64,000 nucleotides of DNA from Micavibrio aeruginosavorus ARL-13 (GCF_000226315.1 NC_016026.1:1798001-1862000), one strand, 5' to 3'; shown: positions 34,763 to 43,136, counted from the first letter of the stretch. Numbers and translations: made by a program. Notes: a model not told the origin generated them from the letters alone.

Positions 34763-35199
34763 TCTGCGGCCTCCTGTAATACATGCATGGGAACGACAAC
34801 GGACCCACCCCAAAACCGCACCATGTCGGCGCGCGGGCTTAAAATTCCCTTGTCAATAAACGGTTGTTCCATCACCGCCATGGCTTCGGTCCACAGACGG
34901 TGGGCGCGCTGTTCCTGCGCGCGGCGCGGATCGGGCGGCAGCATACGCAGCCCGTAATGGCGCAGGACCAGCATGTGATCCATGCTTAAGGAACGGTTGC
35001 GGTGCAGACGGTCCAGAACGCGCAGCACATCGATCGGTTCGCACGGGCGGGCCACCAGGCCAGCGCCCTGCAGGGATTTGGCGCCGTCGATGCGCGCCTG
35101 CTGTGCCTGCATGAACCAGAACCAGAGCGCGTCCATCGAATCGAAGGGCTGCGCCGCTGCGATTGTGACGGGGTTCGGGATATATCGGTCTCTCGCCAT
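34759..35199 (-). CDS. first gene of the prophage cluster, hypothetical (146 aa)
   Basis: Not recognised. 146 residues from ATG 35199 (GGAG upstream): MARDRYIPNPVTIAAAQPFD, then helical segments including LRVLDRLHRNRSLSMDHMLVLRHYG and RLWTEAMAVMEQPFIDKGIL. Alternation of short helices and many Arg/His suggests a nucleic-acid or assembly role. It is the promoter-proximal gene, downstream of the putative LexA box. Confidence 0.65.
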   Translation of the reverse strand: MARDRYIPNPVTIAAAQPFDSMDALWFWFMQAQQARIDGAKSLQGAGLVARPCEPIDVLRVLDRLHRNRSLSMDHMLVLRHYGLRMLPPDPRRAQEQRAHRLWTEAMAVMEQPFIDKGILSPRADMVRFWGGSVVVPMHVLQEAAE

Positions 35200-35262
35200 G
35201 CCTTTACTCCACACAAAGGTTCGTATAATGTTCTCAAACAATGCACGGCCCCATACCGCTTT

Positions 35263-35277
35263 GTTCTCATTTTGTTC
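35263..35277. promoter_or_regulatory. putative LexA box GTTC-N7-GTTC
   Basis: GTTC at 35263-35266 and GTTC at 35274-35277, spaced by exactly seven bases, the published consensus of alphaproteobacterial LexA. It lies in the 176-base divergent region between the prophage cluster and the S24-like regulator, so it could tie either side to DNA damage. Confidence 0.6.
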
Positions 35278-35375
35278 TTTATGACGGAGAAACTTTGCCC
35301 TGTCAAGCCCAAAATAGGAAAACGTTCCTTTCTTTTTTGGTTTACGGGCGAAAAATATGATGGGATTATTCTCCT

Positions 35376-36020
35376 ATGTTTACCCACGATCAAATCTGGA
35401 CCGCTATCGACCGCCTGGCCAAAGACCGGGGCTATTCCGCATCGGGATTGGCTCGTCAGGCCGGGCTCGACCCGACATCCTTTAACCGCAGCAAGCGCGT
35501 CAGCCCCAGCGGCAAGCCGCGCTGGCCATCGACTGAATCCATCGCCAAAATCCTGTCCGTCACGGCCTGCGCCGTCGGGGATTTCCTGTCGATGGGGGGG
35601 ATCGAAGCCACAGGCAAGGCCGCCGCCAGCGTACCGTTGCTGGATCTGGCCACGCTGGCCGGCGGACGCAACCCCACCGGGACGCGCGAAAAAGGCAATA
35701 AAGACAAGGACAAAATCGCGCCAGCCCGGATCGCCGCATCCGCCGCGCACTATGGCCCGGCCTGTTTTGCGACCCATATTGATGACAAACGGTTTGAACC
35801 GTTGTTCCGCAAAGGGGCGGACCTGCTGATTGATGCCGATTGTGAAATGACCGCCGGGGACCGCGTTTTGCTGTTCTCCCGCCGCGATGGGCTGGTGTGT
35901 GGCGTGGTCAAGACCGTTCAGAAAAACGGCTGGGACTTAACCTTGCCCGGCAACGAGCAGAAAACGATAACCGCCGCCGACACAGCATGGATTGGCCGCA
36001 TCGTACTGGCCACCCAATAA
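35376..36020 (+). CDS. HTH/S24-like transcriptional regulator
   Basis: Predicted DNA-binding regulator. The 214 residues have an N-terminal helix-turn-helix (about 5-65: SASGLARQAGLDPTSFNRSK) and a C-terminal LexA/CI-type beta domain (about 125-210: LLIDADCEMTAGDRVLLFSR, VVKTVQKNGWDLTLPG). Where peptidases have GDSMEP this protein reads DDKRFEP, so the catalytic serine appears to be lost and self-cleavage is doubtful. Divergent from the prophage; could be its repressor or a host regulator common in alphaproteobacteria. Confidence 0.8.
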   Translation: MFTHDQIWTAIDRLAKDRGYSASGLARQAGLDPTSFNRSKRVSPSGKPRWPSTESIAKILSVTACAVGDFLSMGGIEATGKAAASVPLLDLATLAGGRNPTGTREKGNKDKDKIAPARIAASAAHYGPACFATHIDDKRFEPLFRKGADLLIDADCEMTAGDRVLLFSRRDGLVCGVVKTVQKNGWDLTLPGNEQKTITAADTAWIGRIVLATQ

Positions 36021-36120
36021 GCGTAAGCCCCTACTCTCTATATAAGAGTACACGCGGGCTTGCCCGCCAGAATAAAACCCTTTAAACCATGCGAAACCCG
36101 AGAGTGGAGAGAGCATCGCC

Positions 36121-36642
36121 ATGACCGAAGTCAGGAAAAACACACGCCCGGTGAACCAGGAAAGCCGCAGCGATCTGTACGTCCGCACCCTGTTGCGCGA
36201 TGGTGAGACCCTGACCCTGATGGGCCAGATCCATTACGGCATTTACTGGAAGGCCGCCGCCTTGGGGGGCTTGAGCCTTATCCTGCTGCTGACCGTGTTT
36301 AATCTGGGCGTTTTCATGCTGATCATTACGGCGTTGACATTGATCTATGCCGCGCTGACCAAGCATTATTTGTTGCTGGCCCTGACCAACAAAAACGTCA
36401 TCATCCGCTTCGGCATCATCAACCTGGACACCGTGCAGGTGCAGATGAACCGCATCGAAAGCGTCCAACTGGCCCGCACCATCATGGGCCGCTTGCTGGG
36501 TTATGCCAGCGTTGTTGTGACCGGTACGGGTAACCGCGTGATGATGATCCCCTTTATCGCCAACGCGGACCAATTCCGCGCGGCATTGGAACACCAATTG
36601 AATGCGCGCGATGACGCGCAAATGAAAAATCAGGACGCGTAA
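36121..36642 (+). CDS. bacterial PH domain membrane protein
   Basis: Membrane protein of unknown role. The 173 residues have two close hydrophobic segments (about 45-82) followed by a bPH2 domain: HYLLLALTNKNVIIRFGIINLDTVQVQMNRIESVQL. Length and order match YdbS/YdbT-like single-domain forms. It precedes the PfkB kinase gene by four bases, so the two are likely co-transcribed. Confidence 0.8.
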   Translation: MTEVRKNTRPVNQESRSDLYVRTLLRDGETLTLMGQIHYGIYWKAAALGGLSLILLLTVFNLGVFMLIITALTLIYAALTKHYLLLALTNKNVIIRFGIINLDTVQVQMNRIESVQLARTIMGRLLGYASVVVTGTGNRVMMIPFIANADQFRAALEHQLNARDDAQMKNQDA

Positions 36643-36646
36643 ACCT

Positions 36647-37624
36647 ATGTCGCATACCCCCGCTGCTCTTTGTATTGGCGTTTGCAATGTTGATGTCATC
36701 GCGCATGTTGATGATTCATTTCTGGAACGCCACAGTCTGGACAAGGGCACGACCACGGTGTTGAGCAGCGACGCCCTCCTCAACCTGATGGGCTATCTGA
36801 ACCGTCCGTTCTATCTGCCCGGCGGATGCGCGGCGAATACGGCCTGTGGTTTAGGTCTGGAAGATGTCGACACCACCTTCTGCGGCATGATTGGCACCGA
36901 TTTTTACGGCGATATTTTCCGCAACGGTTTTAAATCGTACAACGTTGCCTATCACCCGGTGACGGATGTGAAAAAACACACATCGTTGTGCATTACATTG
37001 ATCACACCGGATAAAGAACGCAGCTTCGTTCTGGCCACCGATATGGCCAGCTGGTTCCTGCCTGAAAACACGCTGCCGGATCGCGACACCACGCGCCCGC
37101 TGATCGTCTATATCGAAACCAATATGTTCCGCATGACCGCCGGAACGGATAAGCCGTCAATGGTTCATGCCGTTCTGGATAAATATGCGGCGGATGATGC
37201 ACGCATCATCCTCAATCTGGTCGACACCGAAGTCACCGGCCACCATCGCGACCTGATCACCGCGCTGATGGGGGACCGTCTGGCCTTTATCGTTGGCAAC
37301 CATGAAGAGATGAAGGTCCTGTTCAACGCCGACACGATCGAGGCGATGGAGAGCGCCGCGCTGGCCTCTGGCCAATCCTGCGTCATCACCATGGGTGATC
37401 GCGGCGTCACCCTGATCCATAAGGACGCAATTTCGCGCATCCCGTCCGTCGTCCACCTGAAACCCGCCGACATCGTCGATACGGTCGGCGCGGGCGACCA
37501 GTTTTCCGCCGGGTTTATCGCTGGTCTGGTCGAAGGCATGGATCTGGAAGCCTGCTGTGCCCAAGGCATGCAGCACGCCACCGAAATCCTGCGCCAGCCG
37601 GGCGCCCGACCGCTTGCGGCCTAA
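36647..37624 (+). CDS. PfkB family carbohydrate/adenosine kinase
   Basis: ATP-dependent sugar or nucleoside kinase of the ribokinase fold. The 325 residues contain LPGGCAANTACGLG (about 57-70) and the catalytic signature DIVDTVGAGDQFSAGFIAGL (about 280-300, catalytic Asp in GAGD). Substrate cannot be read from sequence; similar alphaproteobacterial proteins are annotated as adenosine kinase-like. Follows the PH-domain gene. Confidence 0.88.
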   Translation: MSHTPAALCIGVCNVDVIAHVDDSFLERHSLDKGTTTVLSSDALLNLMGYLNRPFYLPGGCAANTACGLGLEDVDTTFCGMIGTDFYGDIFRNGFKSYNVAYHPVTDVKKHTSLCITLITPDKERSFVLATDMASWFLPENTLPDRDTTRPLIVYIETNMFRMTAGTDKPSMVHAVLDKYAADDARIILNLVDTEVTGHHRDLITALMGDRLAFIVGNHEEMKVLFNADTIEAMESAALASGQSCVITMGDRGVTLIHKDAISRIPSVVHLKPADIVDTVGAGDQFSAGFIAGLVEGMDLEACCAQGMQHATEILRQPGARPLAA

Positions 37625-37671
37625 ATCAACGACACCGCTTGCGGCGTAGTCGGCACCACCACACACCACAG

Positions 37672-37732
37672 AAGCATTCCCGCGAAAGCGGGAATCCATG
37701 GATCCCCGTTTACACGGGGATGCCAGAAAGAG
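37672..37732. repeat. dispersed double-hairpin repeat, copy 3
   Basis: Two palindromes, ATTCCCGCGAAAGCGGGAAT and ATCCCCGTTTACACGGGGAT, separated by CCATGG-like sequence. Same architecture as the copies in the ccm region, different stem sequences. Located after the PfkB gene. Confidence 0.7.
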
Positions 37733-37782
37733 AAAAGCACGAATAGATTGACCTTTGTGAAAAGGAATATTATCCTATTTCT

Positions 37783-38028
37783 ATGTTTTCGCCCGAAACC
37801 AACGCCCGCTATGATGGGCCGATGCCGCACCCTTTACGCACCCGCGCAGCCCCGCCCGCGCTCTATGGCCCGCCACCCGCCTTGGCCGCGGATTTATTCG
37901 ACCACTTTACCCGGCTGCGGCAATTGCGCCGGACAAACCCATCCGATCAACCGTTGAAAACCCTGTATGCACGGATCGCCGCCTTGCACGCGCGGCTGGT
38001 TCGGTTAAAGTCATGGGACGTTTTTTAA
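37783..38028 (+). CDS. small hypothetical protein upstream of pyrE (81 aa)
   Basis: Not recognised. 81 residues, Pro/Arg-rich N-terminal half and a C-terminal helix (LKTLYARIAALHARLVRLKS). It ends 14 bases before pyrE. A promoter-like TTGACC-N17-TATCCT at 37748-37776 would put the transcript start almost on ATG 37783, so the message would be leaderless or the start is ATG 37822. Coding status is likely but not certain. Confidence 0.5.
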   Translation: MFSPETNARYDGPMPHPLRTRAAPPALYGPPPALAADLFDHFTRLRQLRRTNPSDQPLKTLYARIAALHARLVRLKSWDVF

Positions 38029-38042
38029 ACACAGGCCAAGAC

Positions 38043-38729
38043 ATGAGCACAGACCGTAAAGAGATCGCAAAGATTGCCGCGCAAATCTTGCTGGATACCA
38101 AAAGCGTTTTGTTCAACGTCGAACATCCTTTCATCTTCACATCCGGTCGCGCCAGCCCGGTGTACACCGATTGCCGCCGCTTGATCGCCTTCCCGGCGGA
38201 GCGCACGCAATTGATGGATTTTGGCGCCGATATTATCCGCAGCCAATGCCCAAACGTTGACTATATCGCCGGCGGTGAAACGGCGGGCATTCCCTACGCC
38301 GCGTTTATTGCCGAACGGTTGAACAAACCGATGCTGTATGTCCGTAAAAAGCCCAAGGGCTTTGGCCGCATGGCCCAGATCGAGGGCTGCATGGACCAAG
38401 AAGGCGCAGAAGCCATTCTGGTCGAAGACATGCAAAGCGATGGCGCCAGCAAAAAGGTCTTTATTGACGCGCTGCGCGCCGCCGGGGCACAGATCAATCA
38501 TTCCTTCGTCATTTTCCATTACGGCATCTTCCCGTCCAGCGAAGCCAACATGAAAGCCATGGGCGTGACGCTGCACGCGCTGACCACGTTCTGGGATGTT
38601 TTGGCCGTGGCGCGGGAACGTAATTATTTTGACACCGCCACGCTGGATGAAGTTGAAAAATTCCTGCACGCGCCGGAAGATTGGTCCAACGCCCATGGCG
38701 GCCAAGTGAAAGAAGGAATTTCCCATTGA
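38043..38729 (+). CDS. pyrE: orotate phosphoribosyltransferase
   Basis: Converts orotate and PRPP to OMP in de novo pyrimidine synthesis. The 228 residues include FIFTSGRASPVYTDCRRL near the N terminus, GGETAGIPYAAFIAERL, and the PRPP-binding loop AILVEDMQSDGAS (about 131-143), which reads MQSDGAS where the usual form is TTGGS. Start at 38043; ATG 38013 would overlap the small upstream gene. Translationally coupled to nadK by a one-base overlap. Confidence 0.93.
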   Translation: MSTDRKEIAKIAAQILLDTKSVLFNVEHPFIFTSGRASPVYTDCRRLIAFPAERTQLMDFGADIIRSQCPNVDYIAGGETAGIPYAAFIAERLNKPMLYVRKKPKGFGRMAQIEGCMDQEGAEAILVEDMQSDGASKKVFIDALRAAGAQINHSFVIFHYGIFPSSEANMKAMGVTLHALTTFWDVLAVARERNYFDTATLDEVEKFLHAPEDWSNAHGGQVKEGISH

Positions 38730-39487
38730 TGCGGATTCATTTTACAGCCAACGACACCGATGAAGCACAGGATGCGATCCGCACCTTAACCGCGGCCCAT
38801 GGCCAAACCGGTGTGGCGGATGCGGATGTCATCGTCGTTCTGGGCGGTGATGGCACGTTGTTGGAAACCGTGCATAAAACGCTGAAGCACAACAAGCCGG
38901 TTTATGGCATGAACCGTGGGTCGGTTGGTTTTCTGCTCAACCCCTATCGCCCCGACAATCTGCTGGACCGGTTGCAGGGCGCACGCGCCATTACGCTGTA
39001 CCCATTGAAAATGATCGCAAAGGACAAAAACGGCCGCACGGTCGAGGCGCTGGCGTTTAACGAAGTCTCCTTGCTCCGTCAAAGCCGTCAGGCCGCGAAA
39101 ATCGGCATTGCGCTGGATGGCGTTGAACGATTGCCGGAACTGATCTGTGACGGCGTCCTGGTGTCCACACCCGCCGGATCAACCGCGTATAATTTTTCCG
39201 CCCACGGGCCGATTATTCCAATGTCGGCCAATGTACTGGCCTTAACACCAATCAGCGCGTTCCGCCCACGCCGCTGGCGCGGGGCCCTGCTGCCCAGCCA
39301 CACCAAAGTCCGCTTTGAAATTCTGGAAGCCGAAAAACGCCCGGTCAGCGCCACCGCCGATTACACAGAAATGCGCGACGTGGTGCAGGTGGACATTGTT
39401 CAGGACAACACCACCCCGTTCACAATCCTGTACGATTCCGACCATATGCTGGATGAACGGATTTTGCGGGAACAATTCGAACCCTAA
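38729..39487 (+). CDS. nadK: NAD kinase
   Basis: Phosphorylates NAD to NADP. The 252 residues carry VVLGGDGTLLETVH (GGDGT about 35-39), GMNRGSVGFLLNPY, FNEVSLLR and VSTPAGSTAYNFSAHGP, the full motif set of the family. TGATG junction with pyrE. Convergent with the HAD phosphatase, two bases between the stops. Confidence 0.95.
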   Translation: MRIHFTANDTDEAQDAIRTLTAAHGQTGVADADVIVVLGGDGTLLETVHKTLKHNKPVYGMNRGSVGFLLNPYRPDNLLDRLQGARAITLYPLKMIAKDKNGRTVEALAFNEVSLLRQSRQAAKIGIALDGVERLPELICDGVLVSTPAGSTAYNFSAHGPIIPMSANVLALTPISAFRPRRWRGALLPSHTKVRFEILEAEKRPVSATADYTEMRDVVQVDIVQDNTTPFTILYDSDHMLDERILREQFEP

Positions 39488-39489
39488 GC

Positions 39490-40389
39490 TTATGGCCTCG
39501 GTTGCGCCTTTGCCGCGCGGGCCGTGTGCAGCAGGAACAATCCCGTTTCCGATGGATGGTTCAGGATAATATCCGCCCCACCTTGCGTTGCGGTGCGTTT
39601 GATATCCGGGGCGCGACCATTGCGCACCTGAATCACCACACCTTGCGGGAATTTTTGCGCATCACTGACCAGCAACGCCGCCGCGCGGTCATTGCCGCCG
39701 GGGGACAGGCTATCCCCCATAAAGATGGTCAGAGCGTTGCGATCCACATAATCGGCGTTATCAATCGCATAGCCCTTGTTGAACACTTCGGACAACACCG
39801 TCACGTCATGTTCCGTATCGCTGTGGATCACAAATATTTTTTCACCATTCACCACCGGATGATGGGGTGATTGCAGGATGACCTCAAACGCGCCACGCGC
39901 CTCGGCCAGAATGGCGGCGCGCGCTTGCGGATTTTTGTCAATCATGTTGCGCGCATCAATATTCACGCATCCGTGTTTGTAATGCACGATCAGCCCCGGC
40001 GTCAGCGCACCCAGCGCCCCCGCCACCTTGTTAAACTGTTCAATGATGTAATCGGCCCCGGTCGGCAAAGGCAGTTTTTCGATGACAGTGCCACCGGCTC
40101 GCATCAATTCCGTTCCATGACTGCCCATGATGTGGAATGGCGGTTTTGTTTGCGAAACGGGCAAGCGGGCCAGCATATTTGCCGCCGACCGCCCGGTAAT
40201 CATTGTAAAGGACACGTTCGGATGATTGATCAGCGACCGAATCCCCACCAACGCATTGCGATCAATCTTGGCCCGCAACGGGTCATTGCCGGACTGGCAC
40301 AACGTGTCATCAAAATCGCTGAAAATCTGCACACGCTCGCCCGCACGGATTGCGGTGGAAACGCGATCAACCAATGTTTTTATATCCAT
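39490..40389 (-). CDS. HAD-IIB phosphatase, trehalose-6-phosphatase-like
   Basis: Predicted sugar-phosphate phosphatase. The 299 residues show HAD motif I FSDFDDTLC (about 23-31), motif II TMITGRSA, GSHGTELM, and motif IV-like IFMGDSLSPGGNDRAA. The cap type and GSHGTE resemble OtsB, but no trehalose synthase gene is in the window, so the substrate is open. Confidence 0.8.
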   Translation of the reverse strand: MDIKTLVDRVSTAIRAGERVQIFSDFDDTLCQSGNDPLRAKIDRNALVGIRSLINHPNVSFTMITGRSAANMLARLPVSQTKPPFHIMGSHGTELMRAGGTVIEKLPLPTGADYIIEQFNKVAGALGALTPGLIVHYKHGCVNIDARNMIDKNPQARAAILAEARGAFEVILQSPHHPVVNGEKIFVIHSDTEHDVTVLSEVFNKGYAIDNADYVDRNALTIFMGDSLSPGGNDRAAALLVSDAQKFPQGVVIQVRNGRAPDIKRTATQGGADIILNHPSETGLFLLHTARAAKAQPRP

Positions 40390-40422
40390 TGTCTTATACC
40401 CTGTTCAATGAAGCCCGTTTAA

Positions 40423-41310
40423 TTAGGCCTTGCGCGGTTTTCCCGGCGTTGGACCTTTGGGGATGGATCGCAATTGGCGTTCCTGCCCCAGATCATTTTC
40501 AATCGTGGCCAATGAGGCCGCCAATTGTTCGTTGATGTTGCCGCCATCAATAATGCCCGTCTGCGGCACCAGGCCCAGACGTTTGGCAACATCCTGATAC
40601 GCTTCGATCACACCGCCCAGATCATGGCGGAAACGATCCTTGTCCAGCTTCTCACCCGTTTGCGCATCCCACAGACGGCAATTATCCGGTGAAATTTCAT
40701 CGGCCAAGAACAGATACAATTCCCCGAATTCGCCGTGCATGCGACCAAATTCCAATTTGAAATCGACCAGACGCAAACCAACCCCGGTGAACAGGCCGTT
40801 CAAATAATCATTGATCCGCCATGCCATGGCCAGCAGCTCGTCCAGCTCATACGGGTCGAGCCAGTTGAACGCGATGATGTGGTCTTCGTTCACCAACGCG
40901 TCGCCGCTTTCGGCCTTCTTGTAATAAAATTCCACCACCGGGCGGGGCAGGATTGTCCCCTCTTTCACACCCAGGCGCTGGCACACCGGACCGGCGGCAA
41001 TGTTCCGTACAACAACCGACAACGGGATCATGTCCAGCTGGCGCACCAGCTGTTCGCGCATATTGACGGATTTCAGGAAATGGGTCGGAATGCCGATCGT
41101 TTCCAGACGCGTCATCAAATGCGCGGAAATGCGGTTGTTCAACACGCCCTTGCCCGCGATCACGGCTTTTTTCGAATTGTTGAACGCGCTGGCGTCATCC
41201 TTGAAATACTGGATCACCGTTCCCGGCTCCGGTCCTTCATAGATGATCTTGGCCGCGCCTTCATAAATCACGCGACGTCTTGACGTCCGCGGGTCTTTGT
41301 TCCACATCAT
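40423..41310 (-). CDS. purC: phosphoribosylaminoimidazole-succinocarboxamide synthase
   Basis: SAICAR synthase of de novo purine synthesis, joining CAIR and aspartate with ATP. The protein has about 295 residues, including [64 protein letters not shown] and [14 protein letters not shown], all diagnostic. Starts at 41310, 41307 or GTG 41316 are possible; no strong ribosome-binding site decides. A C-terminal tail of about 30 residues is longer than usual. Confidence 0.93.
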   Translation of the reverse strand: MMWNKDPRTSRRRVIYEGAAKIIYEGPEPGTVIQYFKDDASAFNNSKKAVIAGKGVLNNRISAHLMTRLETIGIPTHFLKSVNMREQLVRQLDMIPLSVVVRNIAAGPVCQRLGVKEGTILPRPVVEFYYKKAESGDALVNEDHIIAFNWLDPYELDELLAMAWRINDYLNGLFTGVGLRLVDFKLEFGRMHGEFGELYLFLADEISPDNCRLWDAQTGEKLDKDRFRHDLGGVIEAYQDVAKRLGLVPQTGIIDGGNINEQLAASLATIENDLGQERQLRSIPKGPTPGKPRKA

Positions 41311-41432
41311 GGGCACAACTTTACAGAATGGGGTCGATAAGGCCCCTATATAACCATGGATTCAGCGGCTTTCAAATGCTAGATTTGGGCCGAAATTCGC
41401 ATTTTTAACCCCGACCAAGAGGACCGGACAGT

Positions 41433-41753
41433 ATGTCGAGCTTTAATGACCGCAAGGACGCTTTTGAAAACAAATTCGCCCATGACGAAGGCCTGCGCTT
41501 CCGGGTCGAAGCCCGCACCTGCAAGCTGTTTGGCCTGTGGGTTGCGGAACAGCTGGGCCTGAACGGTGCCGATGCCACCACCTATGCCGGCGAAGTCGTC
41601 GCCGCCAACCTGGAAGAAGCCGGATTTGACGATGTGAAACGCAAGGTCCGCCCGGATATTGATGCCAAGGGGCTGGATATTTCCGACCACATGCTGGACA
41701 CGATGCTGGACCAGTTCGCCCAAACGGCCAAAGAACAGATCATGGCGGAATAA
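41433..41753 (+). CDS. ATP synthase zeta (inhibitor) subunit, DUF1476
   Basis: Alphaproteobacterial F1-ATPase inhibitor subunit zeta, which blocks reverse ATP hydrolysis in Paracoccus. The 106 residues read SSFNDRKDAFENKFAHDEGL (inhibitory N terminus), then FRVEARTCKLFGLWVAEQLG and DISDHMLDTMLDQFAQTAKE, as in the DUF1476 family. Complete length. A terminator and 6S RNA follow. Confidence 0.93.
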   Translation: MSSFNDRKDAFENKFAHDEGLRFRVEARTCKLFGLWVAEQLGLNGADATTYAGEVVAANLEEAGFDDVKRKVRPDIDAKGLDISDHMLDTMLDQFAQTAKEQIMAE

Positions 41754-41774
41754 CCCCAAACCGGGTGACCGATT

Positions 41775-41805
41775 AAAAAAGCCCCGTAAAACGGGGACGT
41801 TTTTA
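41775..41805 (+). terminator. terminator after the ATPase zeta gene
   Basis: Arms CCCCGT and ACGGGG with an AAA loop, preceded by an A-run and followed by a T-run, 22 bases past the stop codon. Confidence 0.8.
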
Positions 41806-41824
41806 TATTCAATTTTTTTGTTTT

Positions 41825-41985
41825 GTGTTCCCTAGTCCAACTCGCGGCTGGGTCTCTTAATCGGACCCGTAACCTTCGAACGTGCGCCTGTGGGAAGTCT
41901 CTGTCGCGGACTTTTGCACAGGGCGTGACCACCTCTTCAAATTTGGTATGGGAGAATTGTTAGCCAAGCGGGACTGGGGATGCAA
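41825..41985 (+). ncRNA. ssrS: predicted 6S RNA
   Basis: Regulator of RNA polymerase holoenzyme by promoter mimicry. A closing stem pairs TCCCTAGTCC (41829-41838) with GGACTGGGGA (41971-41980), all ten pairs if one G-U is allowed. Inside are a GGGTC/GACCC hairpin, a CGCCTGTG/CACAGGGCG stem with an AGTC/GACT tip, and on the 3' side CACCTCTTC, then TTGTTAGCCAAGCGGG, which lines up with the E. coli 6S segment CACCTTGAACC ... GTTACAGCCTGCGG. Overall length about 160 fits. Ends are approximate. Confidence 0.75.
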
Positions 41986-42272
41986 GCAATAATCCATCCT
42001 TTCGCTACAAAATCACGTAATAAAGTTGCGAATATCAGCATTTTTTCCGAAAATTCGGTCTTTTGCGGCGCATCATGCCATTTTTTCGCCCTTTTTCACC
42101 ACCCAAACCACCCCTGCCCCACCCCCGTTTTTCGCGTTTTGCGAACCGGGATGGTAGGATGAAAGAATAAGCCAGCCAGACAGAGACCTTCGCAAGCCGC
42201 TTCCGCTGGCCCGATTCCCTTGCTATGGCTTAAAGACCCTTTAAAAACAGGCACAAGGATAGGCGCACAAAG
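41986..42272. other. non-coding stretch after 6S RNA
   Basis: 287 bases without a convincing gene. AT-rich at the left, then pyrimidine-rich, then GC-balanced. It should hold the promoter of the membrane protein gene at 42273. No hairpin with a T-run was seen. Confidence 0.5.
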
Positions 42273-42761
42273 ATGGCGACATTCTCCCTCCCCACGCTGA
42301 AACGCGGCATCAAGCTGGATATTCCGCTCTCCGTTGCAGGGTTGATGCTGGCCGGGGCGGCGGCGACGGATTACCCGCTGAACAATATCGGCCTGATCGG
42401 GGCGGTCATCGGCATCGTTTTCTTTATGGCGCGGGAGGCGGACCGCCTGTTCACCGGGCGCGCACGCACCGCCGTTCTGGTGTGGTGGATGGCGTGTTTA
42501 TGTGTGCTGTTCGTGGTCAACATCCCGGTGGCTTTGATTATGACCCTCTTGCCCAGCGTGGTGTATGCCCGCCGTCACCGGGCCCAGGCCGCCCTCTCCG
42601 ACGATTTTTTGATGGCCATGAAAGACCGGGGATACCGGCTGATCATCCTGGCCATGGTGTTTATGGTCGCCACGGCGGCCCTGTACGGGTTCAAAGTGGT
42701 CCCAAAAATCATGGATAAACAGGCGATAGAACTGGAAAGCTATTCCAAAGTCTCTATTTAA
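42273..42761 (+). CDS. hypothetical four-helix membrane protein (162 aa)
   Basis: Not recognised. The 162 residues show about four membrane segments (18-34, 37-54, 68-95, 124-146) and a basic loop (YARRHRAQAALSDD). No conserved catalytic motif. Alone on its transcript, 94 bases before bolA. Confidence 0.65.
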   Translation: MATFSLPTLKRGIKLDIPLSVAGLMLAGAAATDYPLNNIGLIGAVIGIVFFMAREADRLFTGRARTAVLVWWMACLCVLFVVNIPVALIMTLLPSVVYARRHRAQAALSDDFLMAMKDRGYRLIILAMVFMVATAALYGFKVVPKIMDKQAIELESYSKVSI

Positions 42762-42855
42762 CTCCCGGAAAAGCCGCTGAAAAGTCCGCGAAAACTTGCG
42801 CATTTTTGAGCGCGTGAGTATGCTAAACCCATCAGAAGGATACGGAAGTAACGCC

Positions 42856-43095
42856 ATGGGCATGACCGCCGCCGCCATTGAAGACTTGATCCGCCAGGGC
42901 ATCCCCGATGCACAGGTTCAAATTTCCGATCTGCGCGGTGATGGGGACCATTATGCGGCGTATATCGTGTCGGAATCCTTCCGCGGGAAAAGCCGCGTGC
43001 AGCAGCACCAGATGGTCTATGCCGCGCTTCAGGGAAAAATGGGGGCCGAGCTGCACGCACTGGCCATCCAAACCGCAGTACCGCCAGAAGAATAA
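42856..43095 (+). CDS. BolA family protein
   Basis: Partner of monothiol glutaredoxins in [2Fe-2S] trafficking. 79 residues from ATG 42856: MGMTAAAIEDLIRQGIPDAQ, then DLRGDGDHYAAYIVSESFRG and VQQHQMVYAALQGKMG with the conserved His. The IbaG/short BolA type. A GGAAG lies eight bases upstream. The next gene is the expected glutaredoxin. Confidence 0.92.
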   Translation: MGMTAAAIEDLIRQGIPDAQVQISDLRGDGDHYAAYIVSESFRGKSRVQQHQMVYAALQGKMGAELHALAIQTAVPPEE

Positions 43096-43136
43096 TGGAA
43101 TCAGAAACACTGCGTAAAGAAAGAGAGTGACGAGGA

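Larger units (their letters stand above)
19987..35199 (-). mobile_element. podovirus-type prophage-like element without visible integrase or replication genes
   Basis: About 15 kb, almost all on the minus strand, in virion order: small early genes, portal, Bbp19-like, scaffold, capsid, tail tubular A and B, internal virion protein, tail fibre, terminase small and large, lysis genes. Neighbouring frames overlap or nearly touch, and no stop or frameshift breaks the structural genes. No integrase, recombinase, DNA or RNA polymerase, primase or helicase is present in or next to it, and no att duplication was seen. Either a remnant kept under selection, a domesticated particle, or a satellite relying on functions elsewhere. 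Confidence 0.85.

Noticed and set aside
19987-35375. Attachment-site direct repeats bounding the prophage-like element
   Set aside because: No duplicated 12-base or longer sequence was noticed at both ends by eye, and no tRNA gene is next to either edge.
41980-42162. 60-residue plus-strand frame after 6S RNA
   Set aside because: Begins at the 3' end of the predicted 6S RNA, has no ribosome-binding site and no recognisable sequence.
42796-42855. Longer BolA start at TTG 42796
   Set aside because: The BolA family starts near ATG 42856, which has a GGAAG site upstream.
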